Source of the DNA: Bifidobacterium breve
GTDB lineage: Bacteria; Actinomycetota; Thermoleophilia; Solirubrobacterales; Solirubrobacteraceae
Length of the DNA: 64,000 nucleotides
Assembly (NCBI GenBank): GCA_945878865.1
Contig: CAMCUD010000004.1
Location: 62,001 to 126,000 of the forward strand
Reading direction: 5' to 3'
Below the pieces are notes generated by a model. That model made no database searches. It was not told the origin of the DNA and was given only the letters and a program-made list of their open reading frames with translations. The position numbers and the translations under genes are program-made. How positions within the stretch are numbered: position 1 is the first letter of the stretch; every line of letters starts with the position of its first letter. Below, in pieces: positions 26,085-33,767 of this stretch.

Positions 26085-27014
26085 ATGCTGCGGTGTCGCC
26101 CCCTGATCGGTGTCGTTCTCGCCCTCGCGTCGGTGCTGGTGCTGCCCGCCGCGGCGGGAGCGACCCCGCTGCTGTTCGTGCAGCAAGCCGACGGCGGCAC
26201 GCTGGAGCAGACGGCCGCGTCGACCTTCCGTCTCACCCTGCGCGGTGTCGCGCCGAGCGTCGCGGCGTTCGCCGACCGGCCAGGGCGCACGGCGACGGCG
26301 GAGCGGGCCGGGACGTTCGTCTCGCGCTGGCGGGGGCGGTTCGGCACCGACCCGCCCAACGCGGCGCTCGTGATCGACGACGCCCCGCGAGGCCGCGATG
26401 TCGCCATGCTCACGCTCAGCGCCCCGCGGTACCGGCCCCGCGCGCACACGCTGACCTACACGGCGCGGGCGCTCCGCGGCGACGCCGGAGCGGCGCTGAA
26501 GGCCTTTCACGCGCGCCGCGACCCCGTCCGCGAGATGCGCTTCGGTGCCGCGAGCCTGTTCATCGACGATGCGTCGGACCTCATGGCCCAGCAGATGATG
26601 GTCACCTTCAACGGCCCGATGGAGCCGAGCACCGTGTTCGGCCTGGAGATCGCCGCAACGGCGCCCGCGCAGTCGCAGGCGGTCTTCACGGCGGGAACCA
26701 CGGCGGTGCCGGGAGTCTTCGACCTCGGTGGCAATGCGGCCGTCGCGAACCTGCAGGTGACGCCGAGCCGGCTGACCTTCACGCCGACGGACATCGTCGC
26801 CGGTGCCCCGAACATGACGGTCATCGTCACCTTCCTCGCCGCGCAGGACCTCGAGACCCTGACGCTGCGCAGCACCGACTCGACCGCGTTCGCGGTCGTG
26901 TACCAGAACATCTCGGGCCAGAATCCGCTGTCGATCGGTCGACAGGGGGGCGCGGTGCCGTGGTGGGTCACCGCGGCGGCGTACTACGGGGGACCCGCCG
27001 CGTTCGGGGAGTGA
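26085..27014 (+). CDS. Secreted protein of unknown function, paralogue A
   Basis: The 309-residue precursor has a signal peptide ending near GATPLLF. Residues 25-165 form a conserved module: LLFVQQA, LTLRGVAPSVAAFADRP, FVSRW, PPNAALVIDD, RDVAMLTLSAPRY and ARRDPVREMRFGAASLFIDD. The next gene carries the same module. The remainder is beta-rich and ends with an aromatic tail. I recall this FxDRP...PNAAL pattern in uncharacterised secreted proteins but know no function. It starts 27 nt after transketolase; whether it is co-transcribed is unclear. No catalytic motif is visible. Confidence 0.8.
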   Translation: MLRCRPLIGVVLALASVLVLPAAAGATPLLFVQQADGGTLEQTAASTFRLTLRGVAPSVAAFADRPGRTATAERAGTFVSRWRGRFGTDPPNAALVIDDAPRGRDVAMLTLSAPRYRPRAHTLTYTARALRGDAGAALKAFHARRDPVREMRFGAASLFIDDASDLMAQQMMVTFNGPMEPSTVFGLEIAATAPAQSQAVFTAGTTAVPGVFDLGGNAAVANLQVTPSRLTFTPTDIVAGAPNMTVIVTFLAAQDLETLTLRSTDSTAFAVVYQNISGQNPLSIGRQGGAVPWWVTAAAYYGGPAAFGE

Positions 27015-27063
27015 CGCGCGGCCTGCTCAAGCGGCCGCGCTCCCGACCGATCAGCACGGGCAG

Positions 27064-27969
27064 ATGTCACTCCGTGCTCTGCCTGCACTCGGTCTGATCC
27101 TCGCGGTCGGCCTGATCGCTCCCGCGTCGGCGGCGTCCGCGCCGTCGCCTTCCCTGCTCTTCGTCCAGCAGGCGTCGTCAGGGACGCTCGAGCGCACCGG
27201 GAAGGCCGAGTACCGCCTGACACTGCGCGACGTGGCGCCGTCGGTCGCGTCGTTCACCGACCGGCCGAGCCGGAAGGCCGGATCGGAGTCCAGCTCGACG
27301 TTCGTCTCGAAGTGGGCGGGCCGCGGCTTCGCGAAGGACGCGCCGAACGCCGCGCTTGTGCTCGACGGCGAGCCGAAGACCCGTGATCTCGCGATGCTCA
27401 CGCTCAGCCGCCCGCGCTACGACGCCAAGACGCGCGAGTTCTCCTACGTCGCCCGGCCCCTGCGCGGCACCCCGGGCAGCGGGCTCAAGGACTTCACCGC
27501 GCGCCGCGATCCGGTGCGCGAGCTGCGCTTCGGCGCGGCGAGCCTGTTCATCGACGACGCCGGCGCCACGGTCTATCAGCCGATCACGCTGCAGGTCTTC
27601 GGCGCGGCACCCGGCCAGCAGATCGGCGTGCAGCTGTCCGCGTCGCTTCCGGGTGAGATCGCCTGGAGCACCGGCCCGTCGTTCTCGGAGTTCGCCGGCC
27701 TGCAGGTCACGTCGCAGACCGGCAGCCTGCCGGTCGTCGACCTGAACGTCTCCAGCGGCCGGCTGACGATCACGACGTCGGCCACCGGCGGAGGCTGGGG
27801 CACGATGAGCTTCACCGTCCAGCTCTACCTCGCGGCGACCACGGACCTCGACATGTTCTACCTGAGCAGCTCGAGCGACCCGACGGTGCAGATCACGGCG
27901 GCGATCGGCAACGCGGTGCCGCAGGTGGTCAACCAGACGCAGACGCTGTTCCCCTGGCAGCTGAGGTGA
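27064..27969 (+). CDS. Secreted protein of unknown function, paralogue B
   Basis: A 301-residue precursor, tandem paralogue of the preceding gene. It has a signal peptide to about residue 24, then the shared module (LTLRDVAPSVASFTDRP, FVSKWAGRGFAKD, PNAALVLDGEP, RDLAMLTLSRPRYD, ARRDPVRELRFGAASLFIDDA). The C-terminal 130 residues differ from paralogue A in sequence though they are also beta-rich. This suggests one conserved secreted domain joined to two diverged partners after gene duplication. The intergenic gap is 49 nt. Confidence 0.8.
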   Translation: MSLRALPALGLILAVGLIAPASAASAPSPSLLFVQQASSGTLERTGKAEYRLTLRDVAPSVASFTDRPSRKAGSESSSTFVSKWAGRGFAKDAPNAALVLDGEPKTRDLAMLTLSRPRYDAKTREFSYVARPLRGTPGSGLKDFTARRDPVRELRFGAASLFIDDAGATVYQPITLQVFGAAPGQQIGVQLSASLPGEIAWSTGPSFSEFAGLQVTSQTGSLPVVDLNVSSGRLTITTSATGGGWGTMSFTVQLYLAATTDLDMFYLSSSSDPTVQITAAIGNAVPQVVNQTQTLFPWQLR

Positions 27970-28006
27970 GCCGCGGCGCGCGAGCGCCGCGTACGCTGGT
28001 GGGCCG

Positions 28007-28963
28007 ATGTCCGCCGCCGTCGATCCCGCCACCCGGCAGCGCCGCCTCGTCCGCCTCGTCTGGCTGTCGATCAGCGCGGCGATCCTCACCATCGCGCTGA
28101 AGACCGGCGCGTGGGCGATCACCGGCTCGATCGGCCTGCTCTCCGACGCGGCGGAGTCGGTCGTCAACCTCGTCGCGGCGAGCTTCGCGCTCGTCGTCGT
28201 GCACTGGGCCGACCGCCCGCCTGACGAGGAGCACGCCTACGGCCACGAGAAGGCCGACTACCTCTCGGCGGGGCTCGAGGGCGCGCTCATCCTCATCGCC
28301 GCCGTGACGATCGGCGTCACGGCGATCCGGCGGCTCATCGACCCCCAGCCGCTGTCCGACGTCGGGATCGGCCTCGCCGTCTCGCTCGTGGCGACCGCCG
28401 TGAACCTCCTCGTCGCGCGCGTCCTGATCCGGACCGGCGGCGAGTACCGGTCGCTCACGGTGGAGGCCGACGGCCGGCACCTCATGACCGACGTCTGGAC
28501 GTCGCTCGGCGTCGTCGCCGGTGTCGCCGCGGTCGCCCTGACCGGGTTGGACCGGCTCGACCCGATCATCGCGCTGCTCGTCGCCGCGAACATCGTCCGG
28601 GTCGGTGTGTCGCTCGTGCGCAGCTCGCTCGGCGGGCTGATGGACCGCGCGCTGGAGCCCGAGGAGCTCACGGAGGTCCAGCGCGTGCTCGATGGCTACG
28701 CGGGGGATGACGTCCAGTTCCACGCCCTGCGGACGCGCCGGGCCGGCCGGCGCGCGTTCATCACCGTCCACGTGCTGGTGCCGGGCACGTGGTCGGTGCA
28801 GGCAGGACACGACCTCGTCGAGCGCGTTGAAGCCGACCTGCGGGCCGTCGCCGAGCCCACGACGGTGTTCACCCACCTCGAGCCGATCGAGGACCCGGTG
28901 TCCTTCGAGGACACGGCGCTCGATCGCAACGACCAGACCGGTCGCTCGGAATCACCCGCTTGA
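28007..28963 (+). CDS. Cation diffusion facilitator metal transporter
   Basis: A 318-residue CDF protein with six membrane helices. The helix-2 metal site is in LLSDAAESVVN and the helix-5 site in EADGRHLMTDVWTSLG, the H-x3-D form usual for zinc transporters. The C-terminal 100 residues form the cytoplasmic ferredoxin-like domain (FHALRTRRAG, FITVHVLVPG). It exports Zn2+ or similar ions using proton exchange. The ATG lies 9 nt after TACGCT (27992-27997). Its end overlaps the convergent murein hydrolase gene by 12 nt. Confidence 0.9.
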   Translation: MSAAVDPATRQRRLVRLVWLSISAAILTIALKTGAWAITGSIGLLSDAAESVVNLVAASFALVVVHWADRPPDEEHAYGHEKADYLSAGLEGALILIAAVTIGVTAIRRLIDPQPLSDVGIGLAVSLVATAVNLLVARVLIRTGGEYRSLTVEADGRHLMTDVWTSLGVVAGVAAVALTGLDRLDPIIALLVAANIVRVGVSLVRSSLGGLMDRALEPEELTEVQRVLDGYAGDDVQFHALRTRRAGRRAFITVHVLVPGTWSVQAGHDLVERVEADLRAVAEPTTVFTHLEPIEDPVSFEDTALDRNDQTGRSESPA

Positions 28964-30460
28964 CACGCGTTTCGTCTCGCTCTTGAGGACGCCGAGCAGC
29001 TCCTTCGCCCGCGGGCCGGCGGTGATGTGCACCGCGCCGAACTCCGGCAGCCACGCGAGGTAGCCCAGCGCCTGCAGGCGCGTGACCGTGAACCAGAACG
29101 CCGCCTCCTGCTTGGAGGACGCGAAGCGGCGCAGGATGTCGAACGCGTACCCGGTCGTGTGCAGGCTGTAGTCCTTCGTCGCCTGGACGTTCACGCCCGT
29201 GAGCAGGTCCTGGTAGGGCTGGTCGCGCACCGTGCTTGTCACCGAGATCGGCTTCGACGAGCGGCTGATCTCCTGCGTTCCGGCGCCGAGGGTCACGAGG
29301 ACCGCCAGCGCCTCGGGCTGCAGGCCGCGGAACAGCCGGCGCGAGAGCTTGCGTCGCGGCGCGAGCTCGCCCATCTGGGGATCGATCTGCACGCCCTCCT
29401 CGCGCAGCAGCGGCCCGGGCAGGCGGCGCAGCGTCCGGTCGGCGTAGGCGGCGCGCAGCTGGGCGGCCGACTGGAAGCGCTTCGTCGATCCCGCCGGCCA
29501 CAGGACCTCCTCCGAGGAGTTCTTCGCCTGCTGGCGCAGCGCGATCCGGCGCAACTTCGCGCGGTCCTCGCGGTACAGCCGCATGATCTCCTTCGCGGCG
29601 CCGAGCCGCCAGAGGTACGTCGCGGAGTCGTCGCCGAGCGCGGCGAGCTTGCGGTACGCGGCGGCGTTGTGCACCGGCGTGGTGTCGAAGTACAGCTGCG
29701 CGTAGGAGACGTCGTCGCCCTTGCCGTACGCCTTCAGCGCGCTCTGGAGATTGCCGATCCCGGCGTGGTAGCTGGCCAGCGCGAGGTCCTCGCGGCCGAG
29801 CTGGCGCTTGGCGTAGCGCAGGTAGCGCACGGTGCCCTGGAGCGCCTTCGGCGGGTCGTAGCGCTCGTCGACGGTGCGGCGCTCCGCCTCGAGCGCCCGC
29901 ACCTGCGCGGTCTGGCCGCGCTTCGCGGCGCGGCGGATCCGGCGCCCCAGCGAGCGCGCGGCCCGCGGGTCCACGCGCATGTCCAGCAGGCCGCTTCCGG
30001 TCTGGGCGACGATCTGCGTGAGGCCGACCGCGCCCTCGAGGCTCGCGTCGGCGGCGGCCGCCGGGCGGCCCGCGCTCTCGAGGTAGACGATCGCCTCGAG
30101 GTCGTCTGGGTCGACGTCGCCGGCCTCGGCGATCGGCTCGATGAGCTGGCGGTAGCGCGCGGTCCGCGCAGCCGATGCGACGACCCCGCCCGGGACGAGC
30201 GTGTACAGGGGATGGGCGAACCCGCGCGCGGCGGTGGCGACGAGCGCGTCCTCGCGCTGGGAGGACCACGCGAGCGGGTCGACGGTGTCGTCGCTCTCGC
30301 CGGCCGCGACGCCGGTGCCCGGGGTCAGCCGCGGCGGCGGGTTGTCGCTCAGGCGGTCGGCGATCGAGAGGAGCGCGGCGAGCGCGACGGCGGCGGCGAG
30401 CAGCGCGAACACCGCCCGGCGCAGGGACGAGCGCCCGGTCCGTGGTGCGGAGACCGACAT
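28952..30460 (-). CDS. Two-domain murein hydrolase: lytic transglycosylase plus M15-like peptidase
   Basis: A 502-residue protein with an N-terminal signal anchor (about 13-34). Domain 1 (about 105-275) is a lytic transglycosylase of the SLT type: catalytic E128 in AIVYLESAGRP, GAVGLTQI, and LASYHAGIGN. Domain 2 (about 355-495) has SLHTTGYAFDI (H434, D441) and VHIT (H478), the spacing of M15 D,D/L,D-peptidases such as VanY, close to DUF5715. One polypeptide could therefore cut both glycan strand and peptide. GGAGG ribosome site. Domain 2 is assigned from the metal-site pattern only. Confidence 0.8.
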   Translation of the reverse strand: MSVSAPRTGRSSLRRAVFALLAAAVALAALLSIADRLSDNPPPRLTPGTGVAAGESDDTVDPLAWSSQREDALVATAARGFAHPLYTLVPGGVVASAARTARYRQLIEPIAEAGDVDPDDLEAIVYLESAGRPAAAADASLEGAVGLTQIVAQTGSGLLDMRVDPRAARSLGRRIRRAAKRGQTAQVRALEAERRTVDERYDPPKALQGTVRYLRYAKRQLGREDLALASYHAGIGNLQSALKAYGKGDDVSYAQLYFDTTPVHNAAAYRKLAALGDDSATYLWRLGAAKEIMRLYREDRAKLRRIALRQQAKNSSEEVLWPAGSTKRFQSAAQLRAAYADRTLRRLPGPLLREEGVQIDPQMGELAPRRKLSRRLFRGLQPEALAVLVTLGAGTQEISRSSKPISVTSTVRDQPYQDLLTGVNVQATKDYSLHTTGYAFDILRRFASSKQEAAFWFTVTRLQALGYLAWLPEFGAVHITAGPRAKELLGVLKSETKRVSSG

Positions 30461-30488
30461 CCCCTCCAGGCTTGCACACCCGGCGGCG

Positions 30489-30520
30489 CGGCCGGGAGAC
30501 CGCGAGCGATCTCCCGGCCG
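30489..30520. terminator. 11-bp hairpin between the phytase-like and murein hydrolase genes
   Basis: Arms 30489-30499 and 30510-30520 are fully complementary with a 10-nt loop. It lies just after the phytase-like gene on the minus strand. There is no U-run, so it is a weak or factor-assisted terminator candidate. Confidence 0.5.
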
Positions 30521-30530
30521 GTTCCTGCTG

Positions 30531-31724
30531 CTAGCGCGTCAGCAGGCGCGGCGCGAACACCGTGATCATCTCGGTGTCGTCCGGCCGGTCGCGCGCCGTC
30601 CAGCGGCCGTCGCTGCCCGGGTAGTTGTTGTCGTTGGCGATGAGCAGCACGCCGTTGCCCATGACCTCCAGGCTCTCGACCGACTGCAGCGGAAAGCTGA
30701 ACTTCCGCCCGACGCCGAACTCGCCGGGACGGCCCGGCAGCGAGACCTTGAACGGGTCGTCGATGTGCAGGAGGTCGAGGATCCGCGTCTTCTTCAGGTA
30801 GCCGTCGGCGTCGGTCTTGCGCAGGTCGACGAGGTAGATCTTCTTCTGCTGCGCCTCGGCGCCCTGGAAGTCGTCGCGCTCGATCGCGACGTAGCGGTTG
30901 CGGTCCAGCGCCGTGAAGTCGCCGATGACCGCGCCGGGGAACGCAGCGTCGGTGCGGTACTGCCAGGTGCGACCCGTGTACTGCTTCGTGGCGAGGTCGA
31001 ACTCGTTGACGATGCGCCGGCGCGGGTCGCTGTCGGTGGTCAGCGCGCCCTCGAGGACCGGGAGGAGCTTCGTTCCGTCCTTCGACAGCGCCATGCCCTC
31101 GAACCCGCGGCTGCTGGGAAGGTTCGGGGTCCCGGCGCCGAGCGTGTGATTCTGCGGGGCCTTGACGCCCGGCAGCTGGATCGGCGCGTCGAAGACCTTG
31201 CCGGTGGCGTCGGTGTGCACGAGGTACGGGCCGAACTCCTCGCCGAACCAGAAGGTGCCGTCGGGCGCGCGGCGGACGGACTCCAGGTCGAAGTCCGCGC
31301 CGGTGAGCAGGCGGTCCTCGCGGGCGATCGGGAACGGGACGAGGCCGTCGGGGTCGCGCAGCTGGAGGTAGGAGAGCACGTCGACCCGGCCGCTGCCGCC
31401 GAACGGCGTCTTCGCGTTCGTCCGCACCTTGTAGAGGCGCAGGAGGAAGTCGGCGGAGTTGCCCTTGGCGCCGTAGCCGTTGTCGGGCATCGCCCAGAAC
31501 GTCGAGCTGGTGATCTTCAGGACGGCCGAGAAGCCGGGGATCGGCTGGCCGGGAAACGGCGGCGTGACGCCGTTGTTCGGCGCGACGGCCGCGCCCGAGG
31601 GCGGCCCCTCCTGGTAGGCGTCGGCGGGCAGGATGGACCGGCTCAGCAGCGTGTCAGCGTGCGCGGGGACGGCGCCGGCCGCGAGGGCGAGCGCGGCCGC
31701 CGCGACGGCGGGGGCGAGACGCAT
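30531..31724 (-). CDS. Secreted esterase-like phytase family protein
   Basis: A 397-residue precursor starting at the ATG at 31724, with a GGAGG site. The signal peptide ends near VPAHA. The mature part is a beta-propeller-like domain of the esterase-like phytase family: FWAMPDNGYGAKGNSADFLL, DFDLESVRRAPDGTFWFGEEFGP, SRGFEGMALSKDGTKL and a C-terminal SVESLEVMGNGVLLIANDNN. Acidic residues in these blocks match the Ca2+/phosphate-binding positions of the fold. It may release phosphate from organic phosphates outside the cell. Monocistronic. Confidence 0.85.
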   Translation of the reverse strand: MRLAPAVAAAALALAAGAVPAHADTLLSRSILPADAYQEGPPSGAAVAPNNGVTPPFPGQPIPGFSAVLKITSSTFWAMPDNGYGAKGNSADFLLRLYKVRTNAKTPFGGSGRVDVLSYLQLRDPDGLVPFPIAREDRLLTGADFDLESVRRAPDGTFWFGEEFGPYLVHTDATGKVFDAPIQLPGVKAPQNHTLGAGTPNLPSSRGFEGMALSKDGTKLLPVLEGALTTDSDPRRRIVNEFDLATKQYTGRTWQYRTDAAFPGAVIGDFTALDRNRYVAIERDDFQGAEAQQKKIYLVDLRKTDADGYLKKTRILDLLHIDDPFKVSLPGRPGEFGVGRKFSFPLQSVESLEVMGNGVLLIANDNNYPGSDGRWTARDRPDDTEMITVFAPRLLTR

Positions 31725-31837
31725 GGGGAAGGCCTCCAGGGGGAAGGAGTCGGATGGACCCCGCAAGCGTGCGCGCTGCTCCCGGCTCCCGCGTTGTCCG
31801 TCCGTGACCGCGCGGTGAAGATCCGGTCACGCACTGC

Positions 31838-31863
31838 GTTTCACGAACTGCATGACGGGGAAG
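31838..31863 (+). promoter_or_regulatory. SigB/SigF-type promoter upstream of the sigma gene
   Basis: GTTTCA (31838-31843), a 14-nt spacer, then GGGAAG (31858-31863). This matches the GTTT-N13-16-GGGWAN consensus known for SigB/SigF promoters in Gram-positive bacteria. It lies 34 nt before the start of a gene encoding just such a sigma factor, so positive autoregulation is likely. Confidence 0.65.
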
Positions 31864-31897
31864 TACCTGTCGGGCCCCCGATCAGAGAGGTGCCTTG

Positions 31898-32668
31898 ATG
31901 TCGACGACCCTGCCAGCACGTCGCGCCACCGCGGCCGAGACCCGCGATCGGCTCCTGCGCGAATACGCCCGTACGGGTGATCCGCATGTGCGACGTGAGC
32001 TCGTCGAGCTTCACCTGCCCCTCGTCCGCGGTCTCGCCGCGCGGTACGCCCGCCGCGGCGAGCCGATGGATGATCTCGTCCAGGTCGGCAGCCTCGGCCT
32101 GCTCAAGGCGCTCGACCGCTTCGACCCGTCTCGCGGCGTGCCCTTCGAGGGGTTCGCGACGCCGACCATCACCGGCGAGATCCGCCGGCACTTCCGCGAC
32201 CACTGCTGGAGCATCTCGGTTCCGCGCAGCCTCCAGGAGCTGAGCGCCCGGGTCATCTCCGAGCGTGAACGGTTGAGCACCGAGCTCGGTCGCGCCCCGA
32301 CGGTCAACGAGCTCGTCGAGGCCACGGGCGCGCCGCTCGAGCAGGTCCTCGACTGCCTGCGCGCGCGGGAGGCCTACCGCCCGCCGTCGATCGACGGGCC
32401 GGCCGGCGGCCCGCAGGGCGATGGCGCCACGACAGTCGGCGAGACGCTCGGCGGCGATGACGAGGGACTGCGCCGTGCGGATCGCCGGATCACCCTCGAC
32501 GAGGCGCTCGCGCACCTCAGCCCGCGCGACCGCAAGGTCGTCTACCTGCGGTTCTACGAGGACCTGACCCAGCGGGAGATCGCCGAGCAGGTCGGCGTCT
32601 CGCAGATGCAGATCTCGCGCATCCTCCGCGCCTCCATGGACCGCCTGCGCGACGCCCTGGGCGAGTAG
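31898..32668 (+). CDS. SigB/SigF-family alternative sigma factor
   Basis: A 256-residue sigma factor: region 2 (HLPLVRGLAARYARRGEPMDDLVQVGSL, PFEGFATPTITGEIRRHFRD), region 3 (SVPRSLQELSARV, LGRAPTVNELVEATG) and region 4 (HLSPRDRKVVYLRFYEDLTQREIAEQVGVSQMQISRIL). The group controls general stress or sporulation-type regulons and is normally held by an anti-sigma kinase. No RsbW/RsbV-like gene is adjacent, so control must come from elsewhere. The ATG at 31898 is preferred over the TTG immediately before it; a GAGAGG site precedes both. Confidence 0.92.
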   Translation: MSTTLPARRATAAETRDRLLREYARTGDPHVRRELVELHLPLVRGLAARYARRGEPMDDLVQVGSLGLLKALDRFDPSRGVPFEGFATPTITGEIRRHFRDHCWSISVPRSLQELSARVISERERLSTELGRAPTVNELVEATGAPLEQVLDCLRAREAYRPPSIDGPAGGPQGDGATTVGETLGGDDEGLRRADRRITLDEALAHLSPRDRKVVYLRFYEDLTQREIAEQVGVSQMQISRILRASMDRLRDALGE

Positions 32669-32702
32669 CGCGAACGACGGGCCGGGCGCCTACGCTCCAC
32701 GC

Positions 32703-33761
32703 GTGCCCGACCCCGTCGTCCGTGATGCAGAGACCGGCTGGTGGCACGTCGGCACCGACGCCGGCGTGCGCGCCGTCCTCGGCGATCCGGCTCGCTGCTC
32801 CTCGGCGCCGATGGGCGCGCTCGACCGCGTGCTCATCGGAGCGGATCCGCCGGAGCACGCGCCGGTCCGCCGGCTCGTCGGGGCCGCGCTGCGCGCCACC
32901 GCGGTGCCCGACGACCGCATCGCCGCGATCGCCGGCAAGCTCCTCTACCCCGTGGTGCGCGCGGGCGGCGGCGACGCCGTCCAGCAGCTCGCCCGGCCGC
33001 TCGCCGCGCGGGTGACCGCCGCCCAGCTGGGTCTCGACCCGGCGCACGCCGACGACCTTCTGCGCTTCGGCGACGCCGTCGCCGACGTCGCGGACTTCGC
33101 GCCGGCGGACGCCGAGGCGTTCCTCGCGCTCGACCTCGCCGTCGCCCGGTGGGCGGCGCAGCGCCGCGTGTGCCCGACGGGCGACGGCATCAGCATCGTC
33201 GTCACCGGCGCGCGCGGGCAGGCGAACCTCCGGTCGGGTCAGGTGCGCAGCCTGATCCGCCTGCTCGTCGTCGCCGGGATCGTCACGAGCGCGCGGCTCA
33301 GCGCCGGGGCACTGCTCGCCGTCGCCTCGGATCCTGGCCTGCAGGCGGAGGTCCGCGCCACGCCGGCGCTCGTCCCGCGCGTCGTCGAGGAGGTGCTGCG
33401 CCGCGACCCTCCCCTGCGGTTCATCCTGCGCGAGGTGGTCGGGGAAGGGCTCGAAATCGACGGTGTCGCGCTGCCGGCGGGCGCGACGCTGGCCTGCCGG
33501 CTCGACGGGGCGAATCGCGATCCCGCCGCGCACCCCGACCCGGATCGCTTCGACATCGAGCGCGACGAGTCGCACCTCGCCTTCGGCGCGGGCGCGCACC
33601 GCTGCCCGGGCGCCGGCCTCGCCCGCCGGCAGGCGAAGGTGCTGCTCGAGCTCGTCCTGGCCCGCACGACGCAGCTCGGGCTCGCGGGCGACGTCTCGTG
33701 GGAACGCGACCGGCACCTCCAGGGGCCGGCCGCCGTCCCTCTGCGCGTCTCGAACGTCTGA
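32703..33761 (+). CDS. Cytochrome P450, short form
   Basis: A 352-residue P450, about 50 shorter than usual, mainly at the N-terminus. Present are the I-helix AGIVTS (191-196) with oxygen-activating Thr, the ExxR motif EEVLRR (229-234), PDRFDIER, and the heme loop FGAGAHRCPGAGLAR with Cys301. It should be a soluble monooxygenase needing separate ferredoxin partners; none is encoded nearby. The GTG start lies 6 nt after TACGCT (32691-32696). The I-helix lacks the acidic residue before Thr (GIVT instead of GxDT), which may alter catalysis. Confidence 0.88.
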   Translation: MPDPVVRDAETGWWHVGTDAGVRAVLGDPARCSSAPMGALDRVLIGADPPEHAPVRRLVGAALRATAVPDDRIAAIAGKLLYPVVRAGGGDAVQQLARPLAARVTAAQLGLDPAHADDLLRFGDAVADVADFAPADAEAFLALDLAVARWAAQRRVCPTGDGISIVVTGARGQANLRSGQVRSLIRLLVVAGIVTSARLSAGALLAVASDPGLQAEVRATPALVPRVVEEVLRRDPPLRFILREVVGEGLEIDGVALPAGATLACRLDGANRDPAAHPDPDRFDIERDESHLAFGAGAHRCPGAGLARRQAKVLLELVLARTTQLGLAGDVSWERDRHLQGPAAVPLRVSNV

Positions 33762-33767
33762 ATCACG

